Shown one piece after another: positions 10,905-21,867 of a DNA stretch of 64,000 nt. The stretch lies in assembly GCA_047967505.1 (NCBI GenBank), contig CM106538.1. The stretch is one strand, 5' to 3'. Numbering within the stretch: position 1 is the first letter of the stretch; each line of letters begins with the position of its first letter. The DNA comes from Dipteris shenzhenensis. Its lineage: Eukaryota; Polypodiophyta; Polypodiopsida; Gleicheniales. The notes below the pieces were generated by a model. That model was not told the origin of the DNA and did no database searches. It saw only the letters and a list, made by a program, of their open reading frames with translations. A program made the position numbers and the translations under genes.

Positions 10905-12223
10905 ATGGATACTCCGTCAGCCATTCCTACTCCACCTCCACCGGCCGCAAAAACTATTACCTTTTCTAAAGACGAGTTGCAGCAGCTCAAGAAGGATGTA
11001 GAGATTGAATGCTCTACCACGTTGCTAGCATGCATCTTTGGGTCTCACCCCTCCAGATCCCAAGCCAGAGACTGGATGCTTGCGGCTCTCCCCCTAGACC
11101 TCACTCCACGATTGTTAGATGTTCGTCTTCTGGGATGAGGTTTTTTCCAGGTTGTTTTTGACACTCCAGAGGCTGCGAGCACTGTGCTCAAGGCTGAGTT
11201 TTTACACCTGGGACACAGGAAGATCTTCTTTGAAGCCTTTCATATTGGTTTCGACCCAGTGGAGGCAGATAAGAAAATATTTTCGCTCTTCATCAGATTC
11301 CCCGGGCTTCCCTATGTTTACCATCGACTTCTTTCTGTTATTGGGAAGAATTTTGGCGCAGTTGCTGAGATCCCACCCCTCCCTGGGTTGCCATTGACTA
11401 CAGCAGAGGCAATCAAGGCTGATGGGGTTCCTAGAGTTAGGGTCCTTTGTAAGGATCCTAACCTCAAGATGGATTATGTTATGATCCAACGCCCAGATGG
11501 TTCCTTTTTTCGCGAGAGAGTAGAGATTTCAGGCAGACAGGACCAGTGCAGGATTTGCAGGACCTCTGGACACTTTGCCAGGGATTGCCCCAGGAAGAAG
11601 AAAAGACCCAAGAAGCCCTCTAGTACAGCTACCGCCCCATGGCCTCGATAGGGTGGGCAGGGGGGTGGTATAGGTCCAGCACTTGCTCCTCGGCCTCGAC
11701 AGAGGGGTGGTATAGGTCCAGCACCTGCTCCTCGACCTTCGCATGGCGGTCCTCCTCAGATTGGTGGTGGTACAGGTCCAGGACTTGCTCCTCGGCCTCG
11801 ACAGGGGGGTGGTTGAGGCAGGAGAGGTCTCCGCGGCTGGGGCAGACACACGATAGAGAGCATTCCTCACTTCCTCCCTTGGATAGGGGGAAGGGGATAG
11901 CTTACACTATTGATCCTCTTTCCTCACAAGGGATCCTTCGCACTCTGGTGTCTGGCTTGCTCCACAGGAACTCGTTTTCAGCCTTGGTAGAGGGTTCAGA
12001 TTTCCCAGAGGAGGAGTTTGTGCCCGCTACTTTTGGAGAGCCAGTGATTGGGTTTCCTGTTGACAGGGCTTCTTCTTCAAGTGCCAGGGTTCTTTCCCCT
12101 GTTGATTTTCTGCCACTTGGTTCCATCCCTCCCTCCTCGAGCAGGTGGTCTTCCCCTGTTGAGGGGTTTGTTTCCGCCACTAGGTCGGGTAAGGTGTTCC
12201 ACTCTACATCCTCCCGTCGATGA
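10905..12223 (+). pseudogene. LINE-A ORF1 protein (RNA-binding, CCHC)
   Basis: ATG at 10905; about 440 codons in three frame blocks. The N-terminal part has a conserved helix (FSKDELQQLKKDV), then GSHPSRSQARDWMLAALP. An RRM-like nucleic-acid-binding region of the kind found in plant LINE ORF1s (DUF4283-like) follows, with FIRFPGLPYVYHRLLSVIG. A CX2CX4HX4C knuckle CRICRTSGHFARDC lies at 11540-11590, then a basic PRKKKRPKK run and a Gly/Thr/Ser-rich, poorly conserved tail. It would coat LINE RNA. It is broken by TGA near 11137 and TAG at 11649. The stop TGA at 12221-12223 overlaps the ORF2 start. Confidence 0.85.
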
Positions 12224-15200
12224 GGATTATTAGTTGGAACATACAGGGCCTAGGTGGCATCCCACATCGCCGCCGTAGACAGCTGATCCGGGATCAACTT
12301 CATCCAGGTGTTACTGGGGGTTCCATTGATATATTATTTATTCAAGAGCACAAGCTGGATTCTAGAGATTGTGCCAAGTCAGGCAAGTTGCTTTCTGGCC
12401 ATACTTTTTGGTCGCCTACCTTGGGCACCAGGGGGGGCACTTCTATTTCAGTTTCGCAGTCGGTTCTCCCCTTAGTTGTTGGACACGGAGTCATTATTCC
12501 CTCTAGAGCTCAGTGGATTATTCTTTTGATTGGAGGGCATAAGGTTGGTTTCCTTAACCTGTATGCCTCCAACATTAGAGGGGAACGTGTCCTTATGTGG
12601 AAGACTTTGCTATCCTGGGCCCCCACTGTGGATTCATGGGTGATTGGAGGTGACTTTAACATGGTTCAGTTACTGTCAAACAAAAAAGGGGGTAGAGAAG
12701 GCGGACTTCACTCTTTGGAGAGAGCAGCTTGGGATGCCTTCCTTTTTCATTTCTGTGGCAAAGATACTTGGTGTGATGATGCCTTTCTTATTCAACCACA
12801 GTCCCTCATGTTCTCTTGGTCGAACAGGAGGCAGTAGATGCCTATTCATGCACGCATTGACAGATTCTATGTAGATGACTGGGCACTAGACAGAGGTGGA
12901 TCGGTATGCGTTGACGCTGGGGTTTCCACTTCAGACCACTTTCTTGTTGTGCTGGCTATCTCAGAGCCTCACTTGAGAGGCCGGTCTGCCAGCATCAAGA
13001 TTCCAGATGCCTTTTACACAGAGGAGGCCCTTACAGAGGCAGCCCTGTAGATATGGGTTGCTCATGTCCAGGGTGGGCAGCCATATCCATCACATGTAGC
13101 CGCTGCCCTTTCTGGTATTAGTGACTTCTACCGCTCAGTTGCTTGTACCAGGAGACGAGATATTCTCAGACGTGAGATTGGTGTTCGCCAGCAGTTGGCA
13201 GCTTTGCAGAGGGAAGAGCAGAAACGGCCTTCAGATGCTTGGATTCAGGAGCGCCTTGCTGCAGCAAGGGCTCATCTGCAGTTATTGCTTGATCAGAGAG
13301 CAGAGTATGCCTTTCATGCATGGGAGTCCTTCTGGATTCAGATGGGTGGTAGAGTCAATAAACACTCTTGGCCCTAGACATAGTAGAGAGAGTGTATCCC
13401 AGCTTATTGACTCACATGGGGTTTTACAGACAGAGCCTGATGATGTCTTACGCATAGCTTCAGATTTCTATGCCACCCTTCTTACTGCTGATCCTGAGAC
13501 ACATGATAGAGAGGATGCTAGACAGGCTATTTGGCAGAGCATCCCTATGTTGGTGAATCCGGGTATGCATGTTCTACTCGACGCACCTTTCACCAACACA
13601 GAGTTCAGGACTGCACTTTCAGCCCTTCACAAGGGCAAGTGCCCAGGTTCAGATGGCCTCACCCCGTCTTTTTTCATTGCATTTTGGGATATGATTGGAG
13701 ACTATATTACTTCAGCCCTACAGGCCATTTGGGACTCTGGCGAGATGCCTGGGTCGCTTACAGAGGATCTCATCCACCTTATCCCAAAAGGAGGTAGCAG
13801 AAATTTAGTGTCCCAGTGGAGGCCTATCACACTTCTGGGGACTTGTTACAAGATTCTGGCCAAGGCTAACAGCCTCCAATTGCAGCCACTTCTCCATGAT
13901 CTCATTCATGACACTCAGACGGGATTTGTGCATGGCAGAAGCATTTTTGATAACATTTCTTCTTTCTGGGAAGCTTCAGAGTGGGCCATGCAGAGTGGCC
14001 AGAATCTTGCCATTCTACTTTTGGATTTTGAAAAAGCTTATGACAGAGTAGATTGGAGTTTTTTGGAGGGCACCCTTCTACGCTTTGGCTTTATTGATGC
14101 TTGGATCAGAGGTGTTTCCTCTTTGTACAGATCAGCCCACAACCAGGTACTTATTGGTGGGGTAAGGGGTGAGAGATTTCAGATTTCGAGATCAGTCCGT
14201 CAGGGATGCCCCCTTGCTCCTTTCCTTTTTTTGTTCGTGGCCAAAGCTATGAGTATCTATGTTAGATCTCAAGCTGACATCTTTGGGCTGAGACTTCCCA
14301 TCAGAAGGGAAGAGGAGCTACTTGACAGTGAGTTGGCAGATGACACAGCAGTTTACTTGGATGCCACTCCACAGACGCTCACTTCTTTCTAGACAGCATT
14401 GAATTTATTTTGCTTGGCGGCAGGGGCGCAGATAAATTGGCATAAATCCAATGGCTTTTGGATCAGTGATGAGGACACTCCAGTTTGGGGGCTTGACATA
14501 GGATTCACTTGGGTTTAGAGGGGTGAGCCTATCAGGTATTTGGGCTGCCAGGTCGGCTTGGATATTTCTACCACGCAGCAGTTTGCTCCCGTTTTGGAGA
14601 GCATCAGAAGGAAGCTTCTTTTTTGGAGCTCAGCCAAGCTGGATCTTGCCTCTAGAGTTGTGGTGGTCAACCAGGTCCTCTTGGCCACAGCCTGGTTTGT
14701 TTGTTCATGTTGGTGCCGTTCTAGGGACTGCATCATTCAGCTTAGAAGATCGATCAGAAACTTTCTCTGGAGTGGGCTTGATGGCACAGTAGATGCCTTA
14801 GCCAGGGTGGCTTGGGAGACCCTCATCCTCCCTACACAGGAAGGAGGTCTCAATATTATTGATCCATATTTACAGTGCAGAGCTTTACTTTGCAAGATGG
14901 TGGTGCGGGGACTTATGCCAGGGCAGGAACCGTGGAAGGACTTTCTTATCAGCAGCATACAGAGGTGCACACCTTCTTCAGGAGGAGACTGGATGAGCAG
15001 TGTTAGATGGATCTTCACCACAGCACACCTCAGATCACCTTCGTCCCCTCTCATGCCATTCTGAAAGCTTGGGCCAGTTTTAGAAGCACTCTTCGGAGGA
15101 TTCCTCCTTCCTCTCGGGAAGAGATTGATAGGCAACCCATCATGTGGAATGACAGTATTTTAGATGATCTTGGCAGACCACTGGGTGCCTCACTCTACAT

Positions 15201-16552
15201 GCAGTGGTCCAGGTGGGAGAGGGGACCTGCATCTTCTATGGGGTCTTGGAAAGCTTTCCGCAGGCTTCCAAAGGAGACCAAATCAAGGTTGACAGGACAT
15301 CTCAGAGAGAGTGCAGGGAGGATCTTGCAGATTGAGGCAGCCCTTCCAGAGGTTTGGGTAGACACAAATGATATGCCACTCACTTCCTCCACTTGGGCAA
15401 GTACTTTTTCGAGAGGCGGGGTTCCCCTTCAGGTTTTGGCCTTTCGAGATGCACAGGAGGATGCTTTGGTTTTTAGTGTCCAGGATGGTGGCAGATTGCT
15501 CAAGTCCACAGAGGACATCTTGCTTGAGTCTTCTTTTCAGCCTATCAGGGTTGTAGGTCTTTTGATGCAGGGATCAGATTCAAAGTGGTTCCTAGACCCA
15601 AACCCCCAGCTACTCTCCACCGGGTCTTGGAGGCTCTGGCTCTATGGGGGAGTTCCCATCAGGTATTTGCAGTGGGACCCCGGAGAGTGGGAGTGGATTG
15701 ACGCAGGGCATCGAGAGAAGAGCACCCCTTCTTTCGTTACACGGTCAGTAATGCCAGGAGATATCAGCTCAGTAGTAGAGGTTGGAGACCTTCCAGAGTT
15801 CCTCATTGGGAGACTTTTGACATTACTGCGGATCTGCAGAGGTGCTTCTGGACGAGACTCTGGAAATCCCACAGGAATAGAAAGATCACTATCTTCTTTT
15901 GGCTTTCTATGCATGGAGGGATTGCAGTGAACCTTTGGAGGTCCAGGTTCGGAGCCGACCCTACATGCCCCCTCGATGCCTTTCTGCTTCGGAGTCTATT
16001 CAGCATTGCTTATGGAATTGCAGACAGGCGAGGATGATTTGGATAGGGGTAGCCAAGATTTTCAGCCACTTTGCCCATTCCCCATTTTTTATGACATGGG
16101 GCTCAGTGGCTTGGCTTTCTCTTACAGGACCTCAGGTTTTCTATGAGAGAGTTGACTCCTCTCGGGCCATTTCGGTTCGATGTCATTGGATTGAGTCCTG
16201 TTCATTGGATGTGGTACCACACCTTCCTTTTACAGCTGTACATGCCTCTGTGGATACTTCTTGGGAGATTCTAGCGAGCATAGCATCCTGGCATATCTGG
16301 AGAGCCAGATGCACAGAGGCTTTGGAGGGTACTCAGGTTCATCCCTCGCACACATTGGCTAGTATCTGGACAGACATCGTACGTACTTTGATGGCCATAT
16401 GGACGGGTATGCAGGGAGACTCCTGTGCAGCCTCAGCTAGGAGGGCTTCTTTCTTCAGGGAATGGAAGGATTCTCCTTTCTTCTCTGAAACTACTACAGG
16501 GTTGAGGTGGTACTTTCAGCCTCAGCCTTGGTTGTTTTCCACCTCACTCTGA
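12220..16552 (+). pseudogene. LINE-A ORF2: endonuclease-reverse transcriptase
   Basis: ATG at 12220 overlaps the ORF1 stop (ATGA). The apurinic-endonuclease-like domain (12220-13000) shows SWNIQGLGG, IQEHKL, GGDFNM and SDHF, the usual metal and catalytic positions. RT (about 13500-14400) shows PISLL-like PITLLGTCYKILAK, LLLDFEKAYDRVDW, QGCPLAPFLFLF and ELADDTAVY. The C-terminal zinc-binding domain (15930-16030) shows FGADPTCP and SIQHCLW. The piece ends at 16552 before the 3' UTR. Stops and frameshifts occur throughout (12835, 13049, 13370, 14392, 14516, 15061 among others), so no full protein is made. Confidence 0.9.
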
Positions 16553-16666
16553 GGGGGTTTTTTATTTATCCTTATGATTTCATGATGTATTCCGCTTTGA
16601 GCTTGCTCTCGCGGGTTTTTTCTCTTACTTAATAGAAGTCTTTTTCTTGGGGAAAAAAAAAAAAAA

Positions 16667-16676
16667 ACGGATCTGA
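16667..16676. repeat. TSD, right copy, of the full-length LINE-A
   Basis: ACGGATCTGA after the poly-A; matches 10038-10047. Confidence 0.9.
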
Positions 16677-17373
16677 TGGTAGCCACACTTAAGATCTATC
16701 TCACTGAAAATTACGGCCCCATGTAATGCATCTAGCAAATCATCGATGCGAGCCATCGGATACCTATGCTTAGTAGTGATATTATTCAGTGCTCTGTAAT
16801 CTATACAGAGATGAAAAGTATCATCTTTCTTCTTTTTTAATATCACTGTGGCGAAGCAAAAGGTGAAAAACTGGGTTGAATCTGCCCCAGCTTGAGGTAT
16901 TCTTCCAGTTGTCTTCGCACCTCAGCTTCTTCTGTAAAGCTTAATCTATAGGGAGGTCTATTTACAAGTTCTGCCCCTGGGATAAGCTCAATTTTATGCT
17001 GAACATTCCGCTCTGGAGGTAACCCATAAGGTAACTCATCCCTAAAACAATCAGAGTACTTCTCCGATATCTCTTTAGCCAACTCGGCCATTTCCCCATC
17101 TTGGGTAGCCTTAGTGCTAGTCGATACATCATCAATCGACTCTACCGATGCTATACACAGACACAGAAACTCTTTCGGAGTCTTCCGAATTTCCATGGCT
17201 GAAATCAATGGTCCTCGAGGTAAATCCTTTTCACCTCGCAAAACATATTCTACCCCGTTCATCTTGAACTGGTAAATATGCTTTTTCCAATCAATGGCTG
17301 GATTTTTCCAAAAATGCCAAGCCATGCCTAGGGCTATATCTGCATGAGCAAGCCTGGTCAACTCAAAGTCCAA
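16677..17373 (-). pseudogene. Gypsy-B reverse transcriptase, N-terminal half and linker
   Basis: Minus strand, right of the LINE. The linker (16843-17373) ends with IELIPGAELVNRPPYRLS and EEYLKLGQIQPS, the usual approach to a Ty3 RT. Next come LCIDYRALNNITTKHRYP with the first catalytic aspartate region, DDLLDALHGAVIFSEIDL and CGYHQIR. It stops exactly at the LINE target site and resumes at 10037. A one-base frame change lies near 16845. Confidence 0.9.
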
Positions 17374-17640
17374 CTTCTCAACATAGTCATGAATTCAAAG
17401 TTCCAACTGGGTAACCCTCTGGTCCCATACTTAACTGAACTTCTGTCCGCCATCCTGACGGTCTAAGCATAGTTAGATGGACTAGTTTTCAACTTGAGCC
17501 TCTTAATAAGCTTCCAGTTAATTACATTGTGTGTTGATGCTGAGTCAAACAACACAATCACATGATGATTGGCTACTTGCCCTTTCATTTTAATAGCATC
17601 CTTTCAAACCCCGTTGCTACGGGCTTTGAAAGGATGTTAT
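17374..17640 (-). pseudogene. Gypsy-B protease region
   Basis: Reading leftward, GQVANHHVIVLFDSASTHNVIN is visible at about 17520-17590. This is the retropepsin loop, with DSAS where most relatives have DSGS. A frame change follows. No complete protease domain is open. Confidence 0.7.
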
Positions 17641-18040
17641 CGGGTGCACCGCTTGCTAACTTAGTAACAGACACACTTAACAACACAGGTACTAACCTTT
17701 GAGAAGGTCCCGCCAATTGCATCTACATATGTTCCGCATTGGGACTCTCCTGCATTTCCGCGTCGCATTCAAATATTATCATATTGGCCATGCGATGGTC
17801 TTTGTTTAGTGGACAATCTTTCCACTGATGTCGCTGAAGGCAGTCGAAGCACAATCCTTCTTTTCTAGCTTTTTCTTTTTGCTCAGGGGTCAACGAGGAC
17901 TTTGACCAAGCCTGCCATTGGAGTTACTTTTCTTTTCACCCCAATGGTGGTACTTGTCTTTGCTTGTCCCTCAACCGGCTACTCATGCTGAGTCCGTGCC
18001 TGCACAAATCCACTAGATTTGCCTCTGGCATCCTCATAGT
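17641..18040 (-). pseudogene. Gypsy-B nucleocapsid region
   Basis: A knuckle at about 17805-17850 reads CFDCLQRHQWKDC, that is CX2CX3HX4C, one residue shorter than the standard spacing. It is surrounded by basic and Gln-rich sequence, with several stops. Confidence 0.65.
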
Positions 18041-18814
18041 TCAGGGTACTGCAATAGATTCATCTAATGTAGTCAGATATTTAGCCTGAACTTCCATTTT
18101 AATCTTGTCGTTCAATCCATAGATATAGTCTTTCAACTGAACTGACACAGTGAGAGGGTTTTTTATTTTCATAACACATTCCCTGAACTTGTCAGTGTAC
18201 TCTGCCACTGACAAATTCCTCTGGCGAAGGTTTCTGTAAGCATCCCAAGCTCGGGACTCTTCATCAGGTGGAAGAAAGTGTTTCTTAAATTCAGCCTTAA
18301 ACCCTTCCCAGGTGGTAGGGGCAACCTGATCTTTCTGTTGCTTTATCCACCACCTATCCACTGCCTCAATAAATAGGTGAGTGGTCTCGCGGATTTTCTT
18401 TAGATCAGATCTGATTTCACAAATGGCGAAGGCTTCTTCCCACTTGTGTAACCAAACCTCGATCACATCAAAACTATGCTCGGTCATCCGACCAGCGTAC
18501 TTTTCCGGTCTATAGTTGGCAATATTAGGTACCTTGACCTTCGCACGTTCTGATGAGGTATACTGGGCTCTGGCTCTACTGGAGCTTTGCCCTTTTCATT
18601 TCTAGATGGTCTAGCCAACAAGGCTTGCACCATCTCTCTAATTTCATTTTGACCAGCGTTCACTTGAAGCTGCTAGTTCATGATCTGTTGTAAGGCATCT
18701 TCTAATACAAAAATCCTACCCACCAGAGTAGGTGTTGTGTGATGGGATACTTGTTGTGTAGACCGCGCTCTAGATTCACCAGGATTTACCCTGGAATCTT
18801 GTCCCTCTGCCTCC
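18041..18814 (-). pseudogene. Gypsy-B gag, capsid part
   Basis: ATG at 18814 opens MEAEGQDS; the capsid domain is open at 18041-18487 (148 codons) with WIKQQKDQVAPTTWEGFKAEF, FLPPDE and LSVAEYTDKFRECV. This is the retrotransposon gag pattern in which Trp/Phe positions are conserved. Stops lie between the start and the capsid domain, including TAG near 18673. The leader from here to the primer-binding site at 19472 is about 650 bp. Confidence 0.8.
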
Positions 18815-19471
18815 ATTCTTTCAAAAGGGAAAATAGTTTTTTTTTTTCTTCTTTCCGTACGTCAAAAACCCCGAAAAGATATCACACTTCGAATTCCCCC
18901 TTTTTTTTTTGCTGTACAGGAATAATGGACTGCAACTGAAAAGTTGTATAGAAGGGAAAAAAAAGATGCTCCCTGGAATATCCCGGAGTCCCGAACTGCT
19001 CTCTGTTTCGGAATCTGCCTCAGCCCACGGGCTATCTACGTGACCACAAATAGCACACGTCATCACACGCCCTGCATATGATACCAAAATGATACGCTTC
19101 CACAGCATAATCCTGCGTTGAAGCCTTGCTTCTAGTCCCGTTGACCGAACCGGTACCCGACCCCTTCGTTAAGGCAATCAGCCATGTATCGCCGTCCAGC
19201 CACCATGTAGCCAGCCGTCTTGCGTATTCCCAGCGACAGTCCAAAACTGAGCTATGCCATGATCTGCCCACGGTGCGCTGCTTGCTACGTTTGCCCAAAT
19301 CGTCACAATAGCTTTTGCATCATGATCCTGCGCGGAAGTCTCGAATTCCTTTGCGTAATACCACTACAAGGCTGCAGCTGTGCAGCTACGGTAGGTTGAT
19401 ACATGCCCTGCGCTCCTCGCCGTACCTCGTCGAGCCAATCAGCCATGCTGATTTCCGTCGTCCAGCCCGAT
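18815..19471 (-). promoter_or_regulatory. Gypsy-B untranslated leader
   Basis: About 650 bp between the primer-binding site and the gag start on the minus strand. It contains short poly-T/poly-A runs (18836-18846, 18898-18912) and no supported gene. Confidence 0.5.
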
Positions 19472-19483
19472 GCTCTGATACCA
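19472..19483 (-). promoter_or_regulatory. Gypsy-B primer-binding site
   Basis: Minus strand TGGTATCAGAGC, complementary to initiator tRNA-Met, two bases from the 5' LTR. Confidence 0.9.
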
Positions 19484-19485
19484 AA

Positions 19486-19942
19486 TCATACACTATTTAC
19501 TACTATCTGTTCCTTTCGTCCAATCACGGGCAATCACAGGCGATGACATCGTATTTTTCCTCCCAGCCTCTCTCATGGATTGCATGCACACAAAGATACG
19601 TAATTACATTCCTTCATGCCTATCCACAAGCCTACAATTCCCTAGATGGTTCCCTCGTGCCACATGTCATCATTTTAGACCTTTAGCTTGGTACACCATT
19701 TACCCCTCTCTTGGGGCACAATAAAAATATTTGCCCCTTGGCATTCTCACACATTTAGGTGCACCTAAGCCTGAGCACTCAGAACCACCTAGTCGATGCC
19801 AATACACCCTCACCTAGGACCTTGGCAGTTACTTCCCTTTACCATTTAATTTACGCACATGAAATATTACAGAAGTCGGTCATCTAAGAGAAAATGCCCA
19901 CCGATCTTTCCGAGGTCATGCTATCTCGGCTAGAGCATAACA
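19486..19942 (-). repeat. Gypsy-B 5' LTR
   Basis: 457 bp, same length as the 3' LTR. Its inner end is TC rather than TG on the plus strand (a point change). The outer end AGCATAACA is intact and is followed by the GAGGC TSD. Confidence 0.92.
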
Positions 19943-20459
19943 GAGGCTGCACGGGAGTCTCCCTGTATCCTCAGCCATATGGCCATCAAAGTATGTACGA
20001 TATCTATCCAGATACTAGCCAAAGTGTGCGAGGGGTGAACCTAAGTACCCTCCATAGCCTGTGTACATTTGGGCCTCCAGATATGCCAGGATGCAATGCT
20101 CGCTAAAATCTCCCAAGAAGTATCCACCGAGACATGTACATCTGTAAAAGGAAGGTGTGGTACCATATCCAACGAACAGGACTCAATCTGATGACGTCAA
20201 ACCAAAATGGCCCGAGAGGAGTCAAGTCTCTCATAGAATACCTAAGGCCCTGTAAGAGAAAGCCAAGCCATAGAGCCCCATGTCATAAAGAATGGGGAGT
20301 GGGCAAAGTGACTGAAAATCTTGGCTACCCCCATCCAAATCATCCTCACCTGTCTGTAGTCCCATAAACAATGCTGAAGCAGAGAGGCAACGAGGGCAAG
20401 TAGGGTCGGCTCCGAACCTGGATCTCCAAAGGTTCACTGCAATCCCATTCTCCACACCT

Positions 20460-21206
20460 CTAGCTTTGCATGCCGTGAGGAATTTCCTCACATGAGCTTG
20501 CACATCCTCATGGAGGTGACCTTTGAACTTCTGAGTCTTCACATGGACCTTGTTGAGTAACTCAACAAGTCTATCTTTTTCTGTAGGACTAAGAACCACC
20601 ATACCCACCCTAGGGGCTGAAGCAAGCGGAACAGATGACGGGCCTCCTGATGGAGCAGTACTAAATGTGGGTACCATGGAGACACACGGTGGAGAGGATG
20701 ATGAGGCAACACTCCATGCAGAGGACCACACCGGTGAAGTTACTACCTATGTAGCCATAGAGAAAATAGATTGTACCACATATGTTGCAGGCACTAACGT
20801 TACGAAAGTAGATGGTGAGGACATAGGGAACATGGAGGTCAAAGAGGATGCAAGGGTAGTTGGGAAAGAGAAGGATGGGGTCGAAGCCATGTATGATGGA
20901 TAAGTAGTAGGAAAGGACAGAGATAATGGAAAGGACAGTGTAGAGGGTAGGGATATGACTGGATAAAGATGAGAACCCACGGGTGGATGTCAAAACTAGA
21001 CTTGAAGGACCGGGGTTATGCATAACAAAGGAAATAGTAGCTTGACCACTGGATGTAAAGTTCGGTGCTGAAGTAGGTATTACTCCCGTTGAAGTGGCCG
21101 AAGTGGGTGCTGCAAATGAAGACATCATTCCAAGAGGAGAAGAGGGATTGTCTTGACCTTGATGAGCTTCTGAGGAGCCCTCATCCTTCGTACTTTCCTC
21201 TTTCAC
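20460..21206 (-). pseudogene. Gypsy-A gag, N-terminal part
   Basis: Resumes the gag interrupted at 6877. EKDRLVELLNKVHVKTQKFKG is followed by HLHEDVQAHVRKFLTACKARG just left of 20600. Upstream is a Ser/Pro/Thr-rich N-terminal region. Joining logic rests on the TTCTCCACACCT duplication. Frame changes occur at 20660-20740. Confidence 0.65.
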
Positions 21207-21499
21207 CCATTCTCTGCTTTTGTACTTCTTCTCCAGAGTCCGGATCAGACTACCACGGATCTTGTTGGTCCAAATCGATGAGAGTTTTGATAAAGTTACT
21301 TGCTCTGGCTACTACGTAGGTTCACTTTGTGCTCGCCCTTAAGACTTTGTGAACTTCCACCTCGTGTAATGCTTTTTGTATCGAGTTTGGTCAGCCAGAA
21401 GTCTTCTCTCAACTCTCCTTAAGTACCTCCTAGTTCTCTCACTAGCTCCTTTCAGGGTATCAAAACTACCTAGCATAAGGACTCTCTCCTCTAGGAACC
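21207..21499 (-). other. Gypsy-A leader region
   Basis: About 290 bp between the gag N-terminus and the start of the next LINE. No motif, LTR end or primer-binding site could be recognised. Confidence 0.35.
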
Positions 21500-21867
21500 T
21501 AGAACTCCACTTCCCTCCTCCCCTGCCTTTCCCCGTCCTTTCTTCGCCCCCCTCCCACCCCTTCCTCCATCCCTACCCCCGCCTCTGCTCTGCCCTCCCA
21601 GCTCCCCCTCTCTCAGGCCCTACCCCCACACCTACCCCGCCCCTACCCCCGCCTCTACTCTCAGCCCCTACCCCCATCCCTACCCCGCCTCTACTCCGCC
21701 CTCTACAGCCCCCTCACCCCACCTCTACTCCGCCCTCTATAGCCCCCTCACCCCGCCTCTACTCTGCCCTCTATAGCCCCCTCTCTCAGCCCCTACCCTC
21801 TCCTCTACCCTCAGCCCCTTCTCCTCTCCTCTACCCCTGCCCCCTTCAGTCCCTCCTCCACCTCCTT

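Larger units (their letters stand above)
10048..16666 (+). mobile_element. LINE-A, full-length reference copy
   Basis: A 6.6-kb L1-type LINE with a pyrimidine-rich 5' UTR, ORF1, ORF2, short 3' UTR and poly-A, flanked by a 10-bp TSD. It sits in the RT domain of Gypsy-B in the opposite orientation. Reading frames are broken: ORF1 by TGA at about 11137 (CGA to TGA) and TAG at 11649-11651 (CAG to TAG). ORF2 is broken by TAG at 12835-12837 and 14516-14518, both CAG to TAG, and by several frameshifts. It serves as the structural template for reading all other copies. Confidence 0.93.
7123..19942 (-). mobile_element. Gypsy-B: Ty3 chromovirus, complete boundaries
   Basis: Minus-strand LTR retrotransposon with two 457-bp LTRs (7123-7579 and 19486-19942), 5-bp TSD GAGGC (7118-7122 and 19943-19947) and a tRNA-iMet primer-binding site at 19472-19483. 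On its strand the order is gag, protease, RT, RNase H, integrase with a C-terminal chromodomain-like end, which is the chromovirus order. Its RT is split by a full-length LINE-A at 10048-16666. Without that insertion it is about 6.2 kb. Several frameshifts and stops make it non-autonomous now. Confidence 0.93.
6890..20447 (-). mobile_element. LINE-A, 5'-truncated, split by Gypsy-B
   Basis: The 3' part with poly-T is 6890-7117 (plus the 5-bp Gypsy-B target). The 5' part is 19943-20447. Together they make about 740 bp of LINE-A: the end of ORF2 (zinc-binding domain and SWEIIASIASWHIWRAR-type block) plus the 3' UTR. The element is bracketed by the TTCTCCACACCT duplication and was later hit by Gypsy-B at a GAGGC target. 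Only these two outer segments belong to this LINE; the interior is listed separately. Confidence 0.88.
785..21400 (-). mobile_element. Gypsy-A: degraded Ty3 retrotransposon host of nested insertions
   Basis: Minus-strand Ty3/gypsy element. From 5' to 3' on its own strand it shows gag (about 21206-20460, then 6877-5700), protease (5031-4364), a spacer (2820-1870) and reverse transcriptase (1870-793). RNase H and integrase are missing, cut off at about 790. The RT entry segment (FAWSYKDLKG, then RMNPNY) resembles the Tat/Athila-type plant Ty3 lineage rather than chromoviruses; this is family recognition, not a tree. It is interrupted by LINE-A at 2835-4289 and by a compound insertion at 6890-20447. 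All coding parts carry stops and frameshifts, so it is a dead copy. Confidence 0.8.

Noticed and set aside
6878-20459. Reading the 13.5-kb interval as one element
   Set aside because: The TTCTCCACACCT pair brackets a LINE whose interior is an independent LTR element with its own TSD.
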